Below are positions 1 through 9,738 of a stretch of 64,000 bases of DNA, piece by piece. Position 1 is the first letter of the stretch. The number at the start of each line of letters is the position of its first letter. Made by a program: the position numbers and the translations under genes. Where the stretch lies: contig NZ_JACVDA010000003.1 of NCBI RefSeq assembly GCF_016552165.1, positions 45,449 through 109,448 of the forward strand, given 5' to 3'. This DNA comes from Parvimonas parva. Lineage in GTDB: Bacteria > Bacillota > Clostridia > Tissierellales > Peptoniphilaceae. The notes below the pieces were generated by a model that did not search any database, was not told where the DNA came from, and saw only the letters and a list, made by a program, of their open reading frames with translations.

Positions 1-880
1 TTTCTTTGTTTTTTTCGTCAAATTTTTCGTAATCTTCAACAATTTCGTTTAATTTGATTATATGAAAACCGAATTGACTCTTTACAGGTTCACTAATTTC
101 TCCAACTTTCATCTTACTTGCAGCATCATAAAATTCTTGAACCATAACTCCCTTTGTAAAAGTTCCTAATGCACCATTATTTTGTTTTACTGAAGGGTCT
201 TTTGATACTTCTTTAGCTACATCTTCAAACTTTTCTCCAGCAGTTAAACGTGCTTTAACTTTCTTAGCCTCTTCTTCAGTTTTAACTAAAATATGGCTTG
301 CATTAATTTGAGGGCCTTCAAATTTACTTCCTTTATATTTTTGAGCAATTTCTTCATCTTTTGGTGCATAATTTTCATTAAACCAAGTTTGGAATTTTGT
401 AGAATACATATTATCTTCAATCTTATATTTTAATTCATCTTCAGTAAGTTTAGCCTTCTCAAGTTCTTCATTAAACTTGTCACCTAATTGCTCTTTAACT
501 TTATTAAAATTATCTTCAATTTCTTCTTTTGTTACAGTTACTTTAGCAATTTCTTCTTCAGATTTTCCCTCATCTTTATATTCTTTTTCTAATTTAGCAA
601 ATTTTTGTTTAACAACTTCAATATTAGAGAACATTTCTAAAATATTTTGTTTTAAATTTAAAGAAGCTTTTTTCCCTTCATCAGTTGATTCATCATATTT
701 TGCTTTTTGGTCATCTGTATAAGATGCAATTACTCTGTCATATTCTTTTTGAATTTGTTCCTCAGTAATATACTTTTCTCCAATTTTTACCATAGCTCCT
801 TTTGGGGCTTTAGCACAAGCTGTTAAAACCATTGCAGATAACGCCATTATACTTACAAATTTTATTAATTTATTTTTCAT
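1..880 (-). CDS. prsA: PrsA-type foldase lipoprotein (parvulin peptidyl-prolyl isomerase), C-terminus cut by window edge
   Basis: Reading the minus strand from the ATG at 880 gives about 293 codons open to the window edge. The N-terminus is a lipoprotein signal: MKNKLIKF, a hydrophobic stretch, then a lipobox ending LTAC, so the mature protein should be lipid-anchored outside the membrane. A charged SurA-N-like helical region follows. From about residue 195 comes a parvulin domain with NASHILVKTEEEA and, near the edge, FGFHIIKLNEI. These are the usual parvulin landmarks. PrsA proteins help exported proteins fold after Sec secretion. A good ribosome-binding site (AGGAGAG) precedes the ATG. The gene follows mfd by 73 bp but has its own consensus promoter, so it is probably expressed independently. 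The C-terminus cannot be seen. Confidence 0.9.
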   Translation of the reverse strand, partial: MKNKLIKFVSIMALSAMVLTACAKAPKGAMVKIGEKYITEEQIQKEYDRVIASYTDDQKAKYDESTDEGKKASLNLKQNILEMFSNIEVVKQKFAKLEKEYKDEGKSEEEIAKVTVTKEEIEDNFNKVKEQLGDKFNEELEKAKLTEDELKYKIEDNMYSTKFQTWFNENYAPKDEEIAQKYKGSKFEGPQINASHILVKTEEEAKKVKARLTAGEKFEDVAKEVSKDPSVKQNNGALGTFTKGVMVQEFYDAASKMKVGEISEPVKSQFGFHIIKLNEIVEDYEKFDEKNKE

Positions 881-918
881 ATTTCTCTCCTTTTCGATTA
901 ATATTTTAATCTTTTGAT

Positions 919-947
919 ATTATACATTATTTTTCTATGAATGTCAA
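919..947 (-). promoter_or_regulatory. Consensus promoter for prsA
   Basis: On the minus strand TTGACA (947-942) is followed after exactly 17 bp by TATAAT (924-919), a perfect sigma-A match placed just after the mfd stop codon and 39 bp before the prsA ATG. Confidence 0.85.
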
Positions 948-953
948 AGTTTT

Positions 954-3900
954 TTAGGAATTTTCTCTTTTTAAAGCATATAAACTATCTACTAATTCAA
1001 TACTTTCTAACAATTTATTCTTATCATAATTAAATATTAATTCTGCCGTTTCATTAATATTAAATTCTATCTTTCTAAATAAATTATCAGGCAATTTACC
1101 TATTATAGATAAAATATCTCTATTTGACTTATTAAACTTGAATACAACTGATTTTTCTCTTTCAATCACTTTTATAAAATCTAAATCAGTTGAAATAATT
1201 TTTAAATATGAAACATTCATAACATTTAGAACTGACTTTGGAACATCTCCAAATCTATCGGTCAATTCATCATAAATTTCATCAAAATCATCTCTTGAAG
1301 TTATGCTGGCGATTTTTTTATACATATCAATCTTTTGTCCACTATCACTTATATAACTTGAAGGAATATATGCATCAACTGACAATTCAATAGTAGTTTG
1401 ACTTTTAATTTGTAGAGTTTCCCCTTTAACCGTCTTGATGCTTTCTTCTAACATTCTTACATACATTTCATAACCGATAGTTTCAATATGTCCTGATTGA
1501 CATTCTCCTAAAATATTCCCGGCACCACGAAGTTCTAAATCTCTCATAGCTATTTTAAAACCTGAACCGAATTCTGAAAAATCTCTTATCGCCATTAATC
1601 TCTTTTCAGAAATTTCAGTTAGAACTTTATCTTTATCATAAGTAAAATATGCATAAGCTCTTCTCTTTGAACGACCTATTCTTCCCTTCAACTGATAAAG
1701 CTGTGATAATCCCATTTTATCTGCATCGTATATAATCATAGTATTACAATTTTTTATATCCATTCCGGTTTCGATGATAGTCGTGCATAACAAAATATCG
1801 TATTCTCCTTCTTGGAAATCATACATAATATCTTCTAATTCCTTATTCGATAATTTGCTATGAGCCATAGCAATTCTAGCATCAGGAACTAACTTTGACA
1901 GCTCAACATACATCTTATCCATATCTTTTATTCGATTATATACAAAATAAACTTGTCCACCTCTATTTATTTCCTTATAAATAGCCTCTCTAATTACAGA
2001 ATCATTATATTCTAAAACAAATGTGGCAATAGTTACTCTCTCTTCAGGGGCATCATCTAAAATACTCATATCCCTAATTCCTACCAAACTCATTTGCATA
2101 GTTCTAGGTATTGGTGTAGCAGATAAAGATAGAACATCAATATTTTCCTTTATTTTTTTTAATGCCTCTTTATGTTTAACTCCAAACCTTTGTTCTTCAT
2201 CTATTATTAAAAGTCCTAAATCTTTAAATTCTAAATTTTTAGATAATAATTTATGTGTACCTATAAGTAAATTTATTTTGCCGGACTTTAAATCTTTCAA
2301 AATTTCTTTTTGTCTTGCAGGAGTTCTAAATCTACTAAGCATTTCAACTTCTACCGGAAAATTTCCAATTCTTTCGACAGCAGTATTATAATGTTGTTGA
2401 GCAAGTATTGTGGTAGGTACTAAAAAAGCAACCTGTTTATCGTCCATCATAGCTTTAAAAGCAGACCTTAATGCTACTTCCGTTTTCCCATATCCAACAT
2501 CACCACAAAGCAATCTATCCATCGGCTTAAAACTTTCCATATCTTTCTTTATTTCATCAATAGCTCTAAGCTGTGAATATGTTTCTTCATAAATAAAACT
2601 ATCTTCAAATTCTTTTTGCCAAGTTGTATCCTCAGAAAAAGAAAACCCTCTAAGCTTATCTCTCTTTGCATAAAGTTGAACTAAATCCAATGCAATCTCA
2701 TCTAAAACTTTTTTAGCACGAGTTTTAGTCTTGACCCAATCATTTGAACCTAATTTATTCAACTTCGGTTTATATCCATCCTTCCCAATATATTTTTGAA
2801 TCAAATTCATTTGGTCAGTTGGAATATATAATTTATCATTTGCCTTATACAAAATCAAAATATGGTCTTTGACTATTCCGTCAACTTCAATCTGTTCAAT
2901 ACCTCTATATTCACCGATTCCATGATTTTCATGAACGACAAAATCTCCAACATTTAAATCTGTATAAGAAAGCAAATTTTCTTTTTTCTTTTTATTTGAT
3001 TTTTTATAAGTTTTTTTAACAGTTCCATAAATTTCTTTATGTGTTAAAAATAAAATCTTTTGATCCGGATATTCAAAGCCGGACTCTAAATTTATTGTAG
3101 AAATTCCAAGAATAGAAGATTTTAATTCAAAATCCAGTCCATCAAAAACTGTCGAGTTTATATTTTCAGAAAATAACATTTCTTTTAAATTATTTGCCTT
3201 TTCAACAGAACCTGCAAAAATTACAATTTTATATCCTCTTTGCAATTTATATTTTAAACTTTGAAATAATACATCAAATCTTCTATTGAACATTTCTATT
3301 TCAATAGTTTTTAAATTTATAATGCTTTTAGCATTTATTATTTTTGTTCTCTTTAAAAGCTGTGTAAAATTAACAACACTAAATTCTTTAATCCTTCTTA
3401 GAATACTATCAAAAGGAATTAAAATATCTTTATGTGAATCTAAAATTTCAGCATTTTCAATAGAAAACATTACATTTTCGTGAAATAAATTTTCTATTTC
3501 TAAATTTCTATCATAAATTTTTAAAATATCTTCTGTACAAATTATAGAATCTTTTTCTAAATAATCTAAAATAGTCGAAAAACTTCCCTTTTTTATATAT
3601 GGTGAAATCAAGTCCATATTAGAAATATGATAATTTGTTTTTAAATCATCATAAATTCTATAAAATTTTTCTGTTGATTTTTCGACATCTTTCCCAAATA
3701 ATTTTAATTTTTGTAGTTTTTCAATGTCTTTCTTTAAACCATTTAAAATATTTTCAACATCAGCTTTTGACAAGACCATTTCTTTGGCAGGTATTATCTC
3801 TATTTTATTAAGTTTTTCAATAGACCTTTGACTATTTATATCAAAAGAACGTATTGAATCTACTTCATCTCCAAAAAGCTCAATTCTAATAGGATTTTTA

Positions 3901-4463
3901 AAGTTTACAGGATAAATATCAAGTATTGACCCTCTTATAGAAAACTGTCCCTTTGCCTCAACAAAATCAACCCTATCATAATGCATTTTTATCAATTTTT
4001 CAGTTAATTCTTCAAAATCTATTTCAGAATCTTCATCGATATTAATATAATGTGATTTAAAAAATTTCGGTGTACTAATTTTTTTTGATAATGCACTTGA
4101 AGTTGTAATCATTATGAATTTTTCTTTGGAAATCAGTCTATTCATTATTTCTATTCTATTGTTTTCAAGATTTGTTTCCAAACTATTTATATTGTGAAAT
4201 CTTATATCAAAATTCGGATAAACAACAACCTTATCTCCTATCAAATTTTTTAACTCATCACAAAGTTCATTTGCTCTATTTTCAGTTTCGACAAGTAACA
4301 CTAAATTTTTATCAGAAAAATCACTAAAAATAGAATATATCACATGAGATAAACTTTCTTTTATGAGTCCATTACAATAGATTGGAACATTATTTGATTT
4401 TAAATTTGAAACCATTTCTAAATATGATTCATTATTCTTTAAAAAATCAATTAAAAAATTCAT
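954..4463 (-). CDS. mfd: Transcription-repair coupling factor Mfd
   Basis: A 1169-residue protein, the usual family length. Mfd is an ATP-driven DNA translocase that removes stalled RNA polymerase and recruits UvrAB to lesions. The N-terminal UvrB-like part is followed by a CarD/RID-type RNA-polymerase-binding module around residues 490-560 (GDFVVHENHGIGEYRG). The superfamily-2 motor has Walker A GDVGYGKTE near residue 653 and the DEEQ box (LLIIDEEQRFG) near 753. Further motifs are SATPIPRT and, in the second lobe, QLKGRIGRS. A C-terminal TRCF domain closes the protein. The gene is fourth in a glmU-prs-pth-mfd series, the same order as in many Firmicutes, 37 bp after pth. Confidence 0.97.
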   Translation of the reverse strand: MNFLIDFLKNNESYLEMVSNLKSNNVPIYCNGLIKESLSHVIYSIFSDFSDKNLVLLVETENRANELCDELKNLIGDKVVVYPNFDIRFHNINSLETNLENNRIEIMNRLISKEKFIMITTSSALSKKISTPKFFKSHYINIDEDSEIDFEELTEKLIKMHYDRVDFVEAKGQFSIRGSILDIYPVNFKNPIRIELFGDEVDSIRSFDINSQRSIEKLNKIEIIPAKEMVLSKADVENILNGLKKDIEKLQKLKLFGKDVEKSTEKFYRIYDDLKTNYHISNMDLISPYIKKGSFSTILDYLEKDSIICTEDILKIYDRNLEIENLFHENVMFSIENAEILDSHKDILIPFDSILRRIKEFSVVNFTQLLKRTKIINAKSIINLKTIEIEMFNRRFDVLFQSLKYKLQRGYKIVIFAGSVEKANNLKEMLFSENINSTVFDGLDFELKSSILGISTINLESGFEYPDQKILFLTHKEIYGTVKKTYKKSNKKKKENLLSYTDLNVGDFVVHENHGIGEYRGIEQIEVDGIVKDHILILYKANDKLYIPTDQMNLIQKYIGKDGYKPKLNKLGSNDWVKTKTRAKKVLDEIALDLVQLYAKRDKLRGFSFSEDTTWQKEFEDSFIYEETYSQLRAIDEIKKDMESFKPMDRLLCGDVGYGKTEVALRSAFKAMMDDKQVAFLVPTTILAQQHYNTAVERIGNFPVEVEMLSRFRTPARQKEILKDLKSGKINLLIGTHKLLSKNLEFKDLGLLIIDEEQRFGVKHKEALKKIKENIDVLSLSATPIPRTMQMSLVGIRDMSILDDAPEERVTIATFVLEYNDSVIREAIYKEINRGGQVYFVYNRIKDMDKMYVELSKLVPDARIAMAHSKLSNKELEDIMYDFQEGEYDILLCTTIIETGMDIKNCNTMIIYDADKMGLSQLYQLKGRIGRSKRRAYAYFTYDKDKVLTEISEKRLMAIRDFSEFGSGFKIAMRDLELRGAGNILGECQSGHIETIGYEMYVRMLEESIKTVKGETLQIKSQTTIELSVDAYIPSSYISDSGQKIDMYKKIASITSRDDFDEIYDELTDRFGDVPKSVLNVMNVSYLKIISTDLDFIKVIEREKSVVFKFNKSNRDILSIIGKLPDNLFRKIEFNINETAELIFNYDKNKLLESIELVDSLYALKRENS

Positions 4464-4499
4464 AAACTCTCCTTGCTCTATAAAAAATATAGAGGAATA

Positions 4500-5087
4500 T
4501 TATTCCTCTATACACATTCCGTTAAATTTACACATTGTTTTGTCAACATCGCTTTTTATTATTTCTTCAACTGCCTCTGCAGAAATTTCCAATTCTTTTT
4601 CTAAAATTTTCTTTTCAGAAGTTGAAAAACTACTTAAAACAAAATCTTTTAAATCCATATAACTAGGACATTTTCCAACACTTACCTTAACCCTTGGAAA
4701 ACAATCCGTTTCTAAATGGTAAATTATTGATTTTAAGCCATTATGCGTTCCGGCACTTCCTTTTTTCTTTACTCTAATAGTTCCAAAAGGAATATCTATA
4801 TCATCTACTATAACAATAATATTTTCAGGTTTTATTTTAAAATAATTTACCGCATCTATAACAGCCTCTCCGGATAAATTCATATAAGTAAGTGGTTTAA
4901 GGAAAATACATTTTTTACCAAACATATTTATCTGTCCGTAAAAAGATTTAAATTTTTCTTTTTTCATGTTGATATTATATTTTTCAGCTAAAATATCAAT
5001 AACCCCATATCCAACATTATGTCTTGTTCCAACATAATTTTTTCCGGGATTTCCAAGACCTACAATTAAATATATATTATCTTCCAT
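4500..5087 (-). CDS. pth: Peptidyl-tRNA hydrolase
   Basis: Cleaves peptidyl-tRNA released by stalled ribosomes so that tRNA can be reused. The protein has the family signatures GLGNPGKNYVGTRHNVGY (with the catalytic His), LKPLTYMNLSG and VDDIDIPFG (with the catalytic-site Asp), and a length near 195 residues. The open frame begins with TTG at 5090, but the next codon is ATG at 5087. I prefer the ATG; a GGTGAG sequence lies about 11 bp upstream. The start overlaps the end of prs by 11 bp, so translation is probably coupled. Confidence 0.95.
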   Translation of the reverse strand: MEDNIYLIVGLGNPGKNYVGTRHNVGYGVIDILAEKYNINMKKEKFKSFYGQINMFGKKCIFLKPLTYMNLSGEAVIDAVNYFKIKPENIIVIVDDIDIPFGTIRVKKKGSAGTHNGLKSIIYHLETDCFPRVKVSVGKCPSYMDLKDFVLSSFSTSEKKILEKELEISAEAVEEIIKSDVDKTMCKFNGMCIEE

Positions 5088-6039
5088 CAAATAACATACT
5101 CACCGGTCTGTTGTTATTTATTCTATCAATAGCTTTTGCAAAATATTGAGCAACTGATACAACTTCAACTTTTCCACCTAAGTTATTTTCTTGAGGAATA
5201 GTATCTGTTACAACACATTTTTCAACTTTTGAATTGGCAATATTTTCTAAGGCTTTACCTGAAAATACTCCATGACTTGCAGTTATATAAACTTTTTTTG
5301 CCCCCTTTGCTATCAAAGCATTGGCTGCATTTGTAATAGTTCCTGCTGTATCTATAATGTCATCAACGATTATACAAGTTTTTCCTTCAATATCTCCTAT
5401 GATATTCATAACTTCTGAAACATTTGGACGCGGTCTTCTCTTTTCAATAATTGCAATTGGTAAATCTAAATAATTAGAGAATTTTCTTGCTCTTGTAACT
5501 CCACCTAAATCAGGAGAAACTACAACCATATTTTCTCTATTTTCATCTTTTAATTCATCTTTAAAGAAATCAGCAAGTGGTTTAATCGCTGAAAGATGGT
5601 CAACAGGAATATCAAAATATCCTTGAATTTGTCCTGCGTGTAAATCCATTGTTATAACTCTATCAGCACCTGATTTTTCGATTAGATTTGCAACTAATTT
5701 TGCAGTTATCGGTTCTCTAGCTTTTGTTTTTCTGTCTTGTCTTGCATATCCATAATAAGGCACAACAACATTAATTCTTCCTGCTGATGCTCTCTTGAAT
5801 GCATCAACCATAATTAAAACTTCCATAAGGTTGTCGTTTGTTGGACTACAAGTTGGTTGAATGATATAAACATCATAACCTCTTACAGTTTCTTCAACAG
5901 AAAGATTAATTTCTCCATCACTAAATTTTCCGATATTTATTTCTCCTAATGGCATATCAAGGCATTTACAAATATCTTCTGCAAATTTTCTATTTGCAGT
6001 TCCTGAAAAAATTTTCATAGGTCCAGTATAAGCTAACAT
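5077..6039 (-). CDS. prs: Ribose-phosphate pyrophosphokinase (PRPP synthase)
   Basis: Makes PRPP from ribose 5-phosphate and ATP for purine, pyrimidine, histidine, tryptophan and NAD synthesis. The 320-residue protein has KIFSGTANRKFAEDI at the start, the flexible-loop motif YGYARQDRK, DLHAGQIQGYF, and the PRPP-binding loop CIIVDDIIDTAGTIT near residue 220. AGGAGGAATT sits immediately before the ATG. It lies 16 bp after glmU and overlaps pth, which fits the conserved cell-wall precursor/nucleotide operon of Firmicutes. Confidence 0.97.
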   Translation of the reverse strand: MLAYTGPMKIFSGTANRKFAEDICKCLDMPLGEINIGKFSDGEINLSVEETVRGYDVYIIQPTCSPTNDNLMEVLIMVDAFKRASAGRINVVVPYYGYARQDRKTKAREPITAKLVANLIEKSGADRVITMDLHAGQIQGYFDIPVDHLSAIKPLADFFKDELKDENRENMVVVSPDLGGVTRARKFSNYLDLPIAIIEKRRPRPNVSEVMNIIGDIEGKTCIIVDDIIDTAGTITNAANALIAKGAKKVYITASHGVFSGKALENIANSKVEKCVVTDTIPQENNLGGKVEVVSVAQYFAKAIDRINNNRPVSMLFDGR

Positions 6040-6055
6040 AATTCCTCCTAAAATA

Positions 6056-7441
6056 TTACTTTTTTATTTTTAAATTCTTTTTATAAACCCAATTTTCTTT
6101 TTCAAAAGTTTCACTACGTCCAATTATAAGTGAACCTTCTTTTTCTACATCTGAAACGACAGTTGTTCCGGCTGCTATAAAAGTATCATTTGCAATTTCT
6201 ACCGGAGAAACTATATTTGAGTTACTACCAACAAAACAGCCATCTCCAATTTTAGAAATATGTTTATTCTTTCCATCATAATTTACTAAAATAGAACCAC
6301 AACCCATATTTACATCTTTACCAATAATAGCATCACCAATATAAGCTAAATGTCCAGCCTTAGTATTTTCTCCAATCGTAGAATTTTTAACTTCAACAAA
6401 GTTTCCGATATGAACACTACCCTTTAATATACTATTTGGTCTAAGATGAGCAAAAGGTCCCATAGTAACATCATTTTCTACTATACTATCTTCTATGTAT
6501 GAACTCTTAATAATTACATTATCACCGATTGTTGAGTTTTCTATAAGAGTATCACCTGTTATATATACATTTTCTCCAATTGTAGTATTTCCTAAAATTC
6601 TGGCACCACTTCCGATAAATGTATCTATTCCTATATTTATTCCTTTTTCTATAACGGTATTTTCCGGATTTTCCATTACAACACCATTTTTCATATACTC
6701 AGCATTTATTCTGTAACGCATAATTTTTTCTGCTTCAAAAAGCTGAAGTTTTGAATTTATTCCATAAATTTCTTCAATGTCGTCAAGTTTATATGTAGAA
6801 ACAAGTTCTCCGTCTTGAACTAAAACCTTAATCGCATCTGTAAGATATAATTCATTTTGTGCATTATTTCTATCTATCTTAGTTATAGAATTTTTTAAAG
6901 CTCTCCCGTTAAAAACATAAATTCCTGAATTTATTTCTTTAACTCTTTTTTCTTCTATATTTGCATCTTTATCTTCAACAATTTTTAAGAATCTTCCTTC
7001 AGAATCCTTAATTATATGCCCATATCCTGTTGTATCATTAATAAAAGCAGTTAGAACAGTAGCTTTTGATTTCATATCAATATGTTCATCTAATAATTTT
7101 TGTAAAGTTTCTCCTTTTATCAAAGGAGTATCCCCACTCAAAATTAAAACATTATCTTCATCTTCAATCTCATCTATTGTAAGTTGAACTGCGTAACCTG
7201 TACCATAAGGAAATTCTTTACCAATTTTTTGCTCTTTATAAAGCACCTTATTTTCAAATTTTTCTTCAACTTCATTTTTATTTTTTCCAACAATAATTAT
7301 AGTCTTATCACTACCGGCATCGCAACTTGCATCATAAACATAATCAATCAAAGGTCTATTTACAATCTTATGTAAAACTTTTGATTTTTTACTTTTCATT
7401 CTGGTACCTTCTCCGGCAGCTAATATGATTGTAATATTCAT
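6056..7441 (-). CDS. glmU: Bifunctional GlmU: N-acetylglucosamine-1-phosphate uridyltransferase / glucosamine-1-phosphate acetyltransferase
   Basis: Catalyses the last two steps to UDP-N-acetylglucosamine, the precursor of peptidoglycan. The N-terminal pyrophosphorylase has ILAAGEGTRMKSKKSKVLHKI. From about residue 250 a left-handed beta-helix of hexapeptide repeats follows, with LRPNSILKGSVHIGNFVEVKNS split over two coils and the catalytic His in GHLAYIGDA. At 461 residues the length is normal. AGGAGT precedes the ATG. It is the first gene of the glmU-prs-pth-mfd operon, with a promoter at 7497-7526. Confidence 0.97.
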   Translation of the reverse strand: MNITIILAAGEGTRMKSKKSKVLHKIVNRPLIDYVYDASCDAGSDKTIIIVGKNKNEVEEKFENKVLYKEQKIGKEFPYGTGYAVQLTIDEIEDEDNVLILSGDTPLIKGETLQKLLDEHIDMKSKATVLTAFINDTTGYGHIIKDSEGRFLKIVEDKDANIEEKRVKEINSGIYVFNGRALKNSITKIDRNNAQNELYLTDAIKVLVQDGELVSTYKLDDIEEIYGINSKLQLFEAEKIMRYRINAEYMKNGVVMENPENTVIEKGINIGIDTFIGSGARILGNTTIGENVYITGDTLIENSTIGDNVIIKSSYIEDSIVENDVTMGPFAHLRPNSILKGSVHIGNFVEVKNSTIGENTKAGHLAYIGDAIIGKDVNMGCGSILVNYDGKNKHISKIGDGCFVGSNSNIVSPVEIANDTFIAAGTTVVSDVEKEGSLIIGRSETFEKENWVYKKNLKIKK

Positions 7442-7496
7442 AACTCAACTCCTAACTATAAAAAAATATACTTTATTCATTATAAAAAACATATTT

Positions 7497-7526
7497 ATTA
7501 TATCATATCGAAAATCTAAAAGTTAA
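7497..7526 (-). promoter_or_regulatory. Probable promoter of the glmU operon
   Basis: Minus strand TTAACT (7526-7521), 18 bp spacer, TATAAT (7502-7497), about 55 bp before the glmU ATG. The -35 box is only moderate. Confidence 0.55.
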
Positions 7527-7543
7527 TTAAACAACTACAATAA

Positions 7544-7675
7544 AATAAATGCAGTTTTTTATAAGAAAACAAAACTACATTTATTAGATCATATTTTCAC
7601 TTTAGATAATCTTTAAATGGTAAATATGATGAAATAAATACACTTTTATACAATAACCATAAAACTGTATTTATT
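7544..7675. repeat. 132-bp palindromic repeat element (MITE-like) upstream of glmU
   Basis: The ends are inverted copies of AATAAATRCAGTTTT: 7544-7558, and 7661-7675 on the other strand, with one difference in 15. Inside, 7571-7585 pairs with 7544-7558 (one G-U type mismatch) and 7633-7649 pairs with 7659-7675 (one mismatch). The sequence 7588-7596 (ATCATATTT) pairs with 7622-7630 (AAATATGAT). The whole is therefore three nested or adjacent hairpins bounded by terminal inverted repeats. No open reading frame is present. Together with the terminator at 7702-7736 and the glmU promoter it fills the 310-bp gap between glmU and the ECF operon. Confidence 0.6.
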
Positions 7676-7701
7676 ATAACATAATTCTTACAAAAAAAAA
7701 A

Positions 7702-7736
7702 CAAAAAAGAGAGATATTCTAAACATATCTCTCTTT
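7702..7736 (-). terminator. Rho-independent terminator of the ABC/ECF operon
   Basis: AAAGAGAGATAT pairs perfectly with ATATCTCTCTTT around a 7-nt loop. On the minus strand the stem runs into a T-rich tail, 16 bp after the last ECF gene. Confidence 0.9.
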
Positions 7737-7751
7737 GAAGGAATTAAAAAA

Positions 7752-8330
7752 TTATTTTATTTTTTTGAAATGTTTTTCTAAAATTTTATTTCCGATTATA
7801 ACACCAATACCAGCTAGGACAAATACTATTGTCAAAGTAATTAATGCATAAGTTCCTGATGAATATTTTATCATTTCATTTAAAGCGCTCTCTGTCATTC
7901 CATTTTTACCAATCCAAGTATCTTTGAATGATTGTAAAAAGAAATTTACAGGGATAACTTGCCCGCATTCACTACCCACTTGTAACAATCCAAAAGCGAC
8001 AAATTGTGCAATTTTATTTTTATACCCTGCACTGCTAAGAATAACTTCTCCAATAATTGCTGAAACTGTATAAGAAATAATCCATGGAAGATAGAAACCC
8101 GCTCCTGCCATAACTATTAAGAAAATTGCTGAGAACAAAAAGAAGCTTCCTTTTTTACCAATTTTATTACACATAAATACAAAAACGGTTCCTGAAAACA
8201 AACCTGCAACTCCCGGACTAACACAATGAGTAAATGCTCCTAATGGGAATAATGCAAATGTTACAATCATTGTAACAACCAAACTTATTGCTCCTAAAAT
8301 AGCAACTAAAATCAAATCTTTAACTTTCAT
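7752..8330 (-). CDS. ECF transporter substrate-binding (S) component, MptD/Trep_Strep family
   Basis: A 192-residue, very hydrophobic protein with about five or six membrane segments and a Lys-rich tail, resembling the MptD family (TIGR02185/PF09605) of ECF S components by its overall pattern, e.g. FPLGAFTHCVSPGVAGL and IISYTVSAIIGEVI. S components set substrate specificity; this one is encoded with its own ATPase (overlap 11 bp) and T component. Members of this family have been linked to haem uptake in lactobacilli and streptococci (my recollection), but substrate cannot be read from sequence. Last gene of the five-gene operon. Confidence 0.8.
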   Translation of the reverse strand: MKVKDLILVAILGAISLVVTMIVTFALFPLGAFTHCVSPGVAGLFSGTVFVFMCNKIGKKGSFFLFSAIFLIVMAGAGFYLPWIISYTVSAIIGEVILSSAGYKNKIAQFVAFGLLQVGSECGQVIPVNFFLQSFKDTWIGKNGMTESALNEMIKYSSGTYALITLTIVFVLAGIGVIIGNKILEKHFKKIK

Positions 8331-9738
8331 TCTCTCTTCCTCCTTTTATTTTTTGAAAAATATTAGTTAATTGATTTCTTTCTTTTAAAACAAAATCTTG
8401 TGAAATTTTTCCTTCTTCAAGGAATATCACTCTATCTACAACCCTTGACAATAATTCATAATCATGTGAAATTAAAATTATCGCTTTATCTTTTGATAAA
8501 TTTTTTATAATATCTGAAATTACAAGCATATTATTAAAATCTAATCCACTTGTAGGCTCATCTAAAATCAAAATGTCTGAATTACTTTTAGCACAAATAC
8601 CCATAAGTAATCTTTGTTTTTCTCCTCCTGAAAGAGAAAAAGGGTGAGAATTTCTCTTTTCATAAAGATTTACAATATTTAAAATATCTAAGATTTCATC
8701 TTCTTTTAAATTTTTATTCGACAACAAAAACTCTGAAAATACACTTTCTGAAAATAATTGATAATCCACATCTTGCATCAAAACAAAAGGTAATTTTGAA
8801 CTAAAAATTTCTCCAGAATTCTTTTTATATATTCCTGAAATTAATTTTGAAATTGTTGATTTTCCTACTCCGTTTTTCCCAACAAGTCCAATAATTTCTC
8901 CTCTATACACATCAAAGGAAATATCTTTTATAATATCTTTAAATTTAAGATTTTTAACTTCCAAAACTTTTTCATCTTGCTTATAGTTTTCTTTTTTTAC
9001 CAATTCTTCATCAAAAGGATTTAGACTTCTAAGGTCATCTGCTCTGTAATTTAAAGCCTCTTTTCTCTCTAAATTCGCTATAAGTTTTCCATTGTTTATA
9101 TGAATTAATCTGTCAAGCAATTCTTTCAAATAAAAAATTCTATGCTCAACAACAACTATCGTATATCCATTTTCTTTTAATTTTGAAAAAATTTCTTTTA
9201 AAAGTTCGATTCCAAGATAATCTAAATTTGCAGACGGCTCATCAAATATCAAAGTCTTGGCATCTAAGATAGAAACACAAGCAATAGATATTTTTTGTTT
9301 CTCTCCACCTGAAATTTCTAAAACATTTTTATTTAATATATTTTCAAGTCCAAAAAATTTAGAAATATTATCTATTTTTTCTAAAATTTCTTTTACTTCA
9401 TATCCCAAATTTTCTAAAGTAAAAGCCAACTCTGAGGTAGTATTATCCGTAAAGAATTGTCCTCTTGGATTTTGAGAAACAGAGCCTATCATCTTACATA
9501 ATTCATAATTTTTACAATCCTTAGTATTTTTATCATCAATAAAAATTTCTCCTAAAAGTTTTCCATCATGAATATGTGGAATAAGTCCATTTATACACTT
9601 ATATATCGTAGATTTGCCTGAGCCTGATGCTCCTGTTATAAGTACTAACTCTCCTGTATTTATTTCAAAATTTATATCTTCTAATGCTTTCTTATCCGAA
9701 TCTTCATAAGTGAAACTTACATTATTAAATTTTATCAA
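8320..9738 (-). CDS. ECF transporter ATPase with two fused ABC domains
   Basis: One polypeptide carries two complete nucleotide-binding domains. The first has GASGSGKST, signature ISGGEKQKIS and Walker B TLIFDEPSANLD. The second has GKNGVGKST, LSGGEKQRLL and DILILDEPTSGLD. It should power the S component encoded next to it, together with the T protein. The open frame extends to 9771, but the sequence GGAGGTG ends 7 bp before a TTG at 9738 that begins the normal IKFNNVSFTYE strand. I therefore take TTG 9738 as the start (472 residues). That start overlaps the end of the T-component gene, and this suggests translational coupling. Confidence 0.9.
   Translation of the reverse strand: MIKFNNVSFTYEDSDKKALEDINFEINTGELVLITGASGSGKSTIYKCINGLIPHIHDGKLLGEIFIDDKNTKDCKNYELCKMIGSVSQNPRGQFFTDNTTSELAFTLENLGYEVKEILEKIDNISKFFGLENILNKNVLEISGGEKQKISIACVSILDAKTLIFDEPSANLDYLGIELLKEIFSKLKENGYTIVVVEHRIFYLKELLDRLIHINNGKLIANLERKEALNYRADDLRSLNPFDEELVKKENYKQDEKVLEVKNLKFKDIIKDISFDVYRGEIIGLVGKNGVGKSTISKLISGIYKKNSGEIFSSKLPFVLMQDVDYQLFSESVFSEFLLSNKNLKEDEILDILNIVNLYEKRNSHPFSLSGGEKQRLLMGICAKSNSDILILDEPTSGLDFNNMLVISDIIKNLSKDKAIILISHDYELLSRVVDRVIFLEEGKISQDFVLKERNQLTNIFQKIKGGRENES

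Noticed and set aside
5088..5090. TTG start of pth three bases before the ATG
   Set aside because: The ATG at 5087 is the better start codon and loses no conserved residue.
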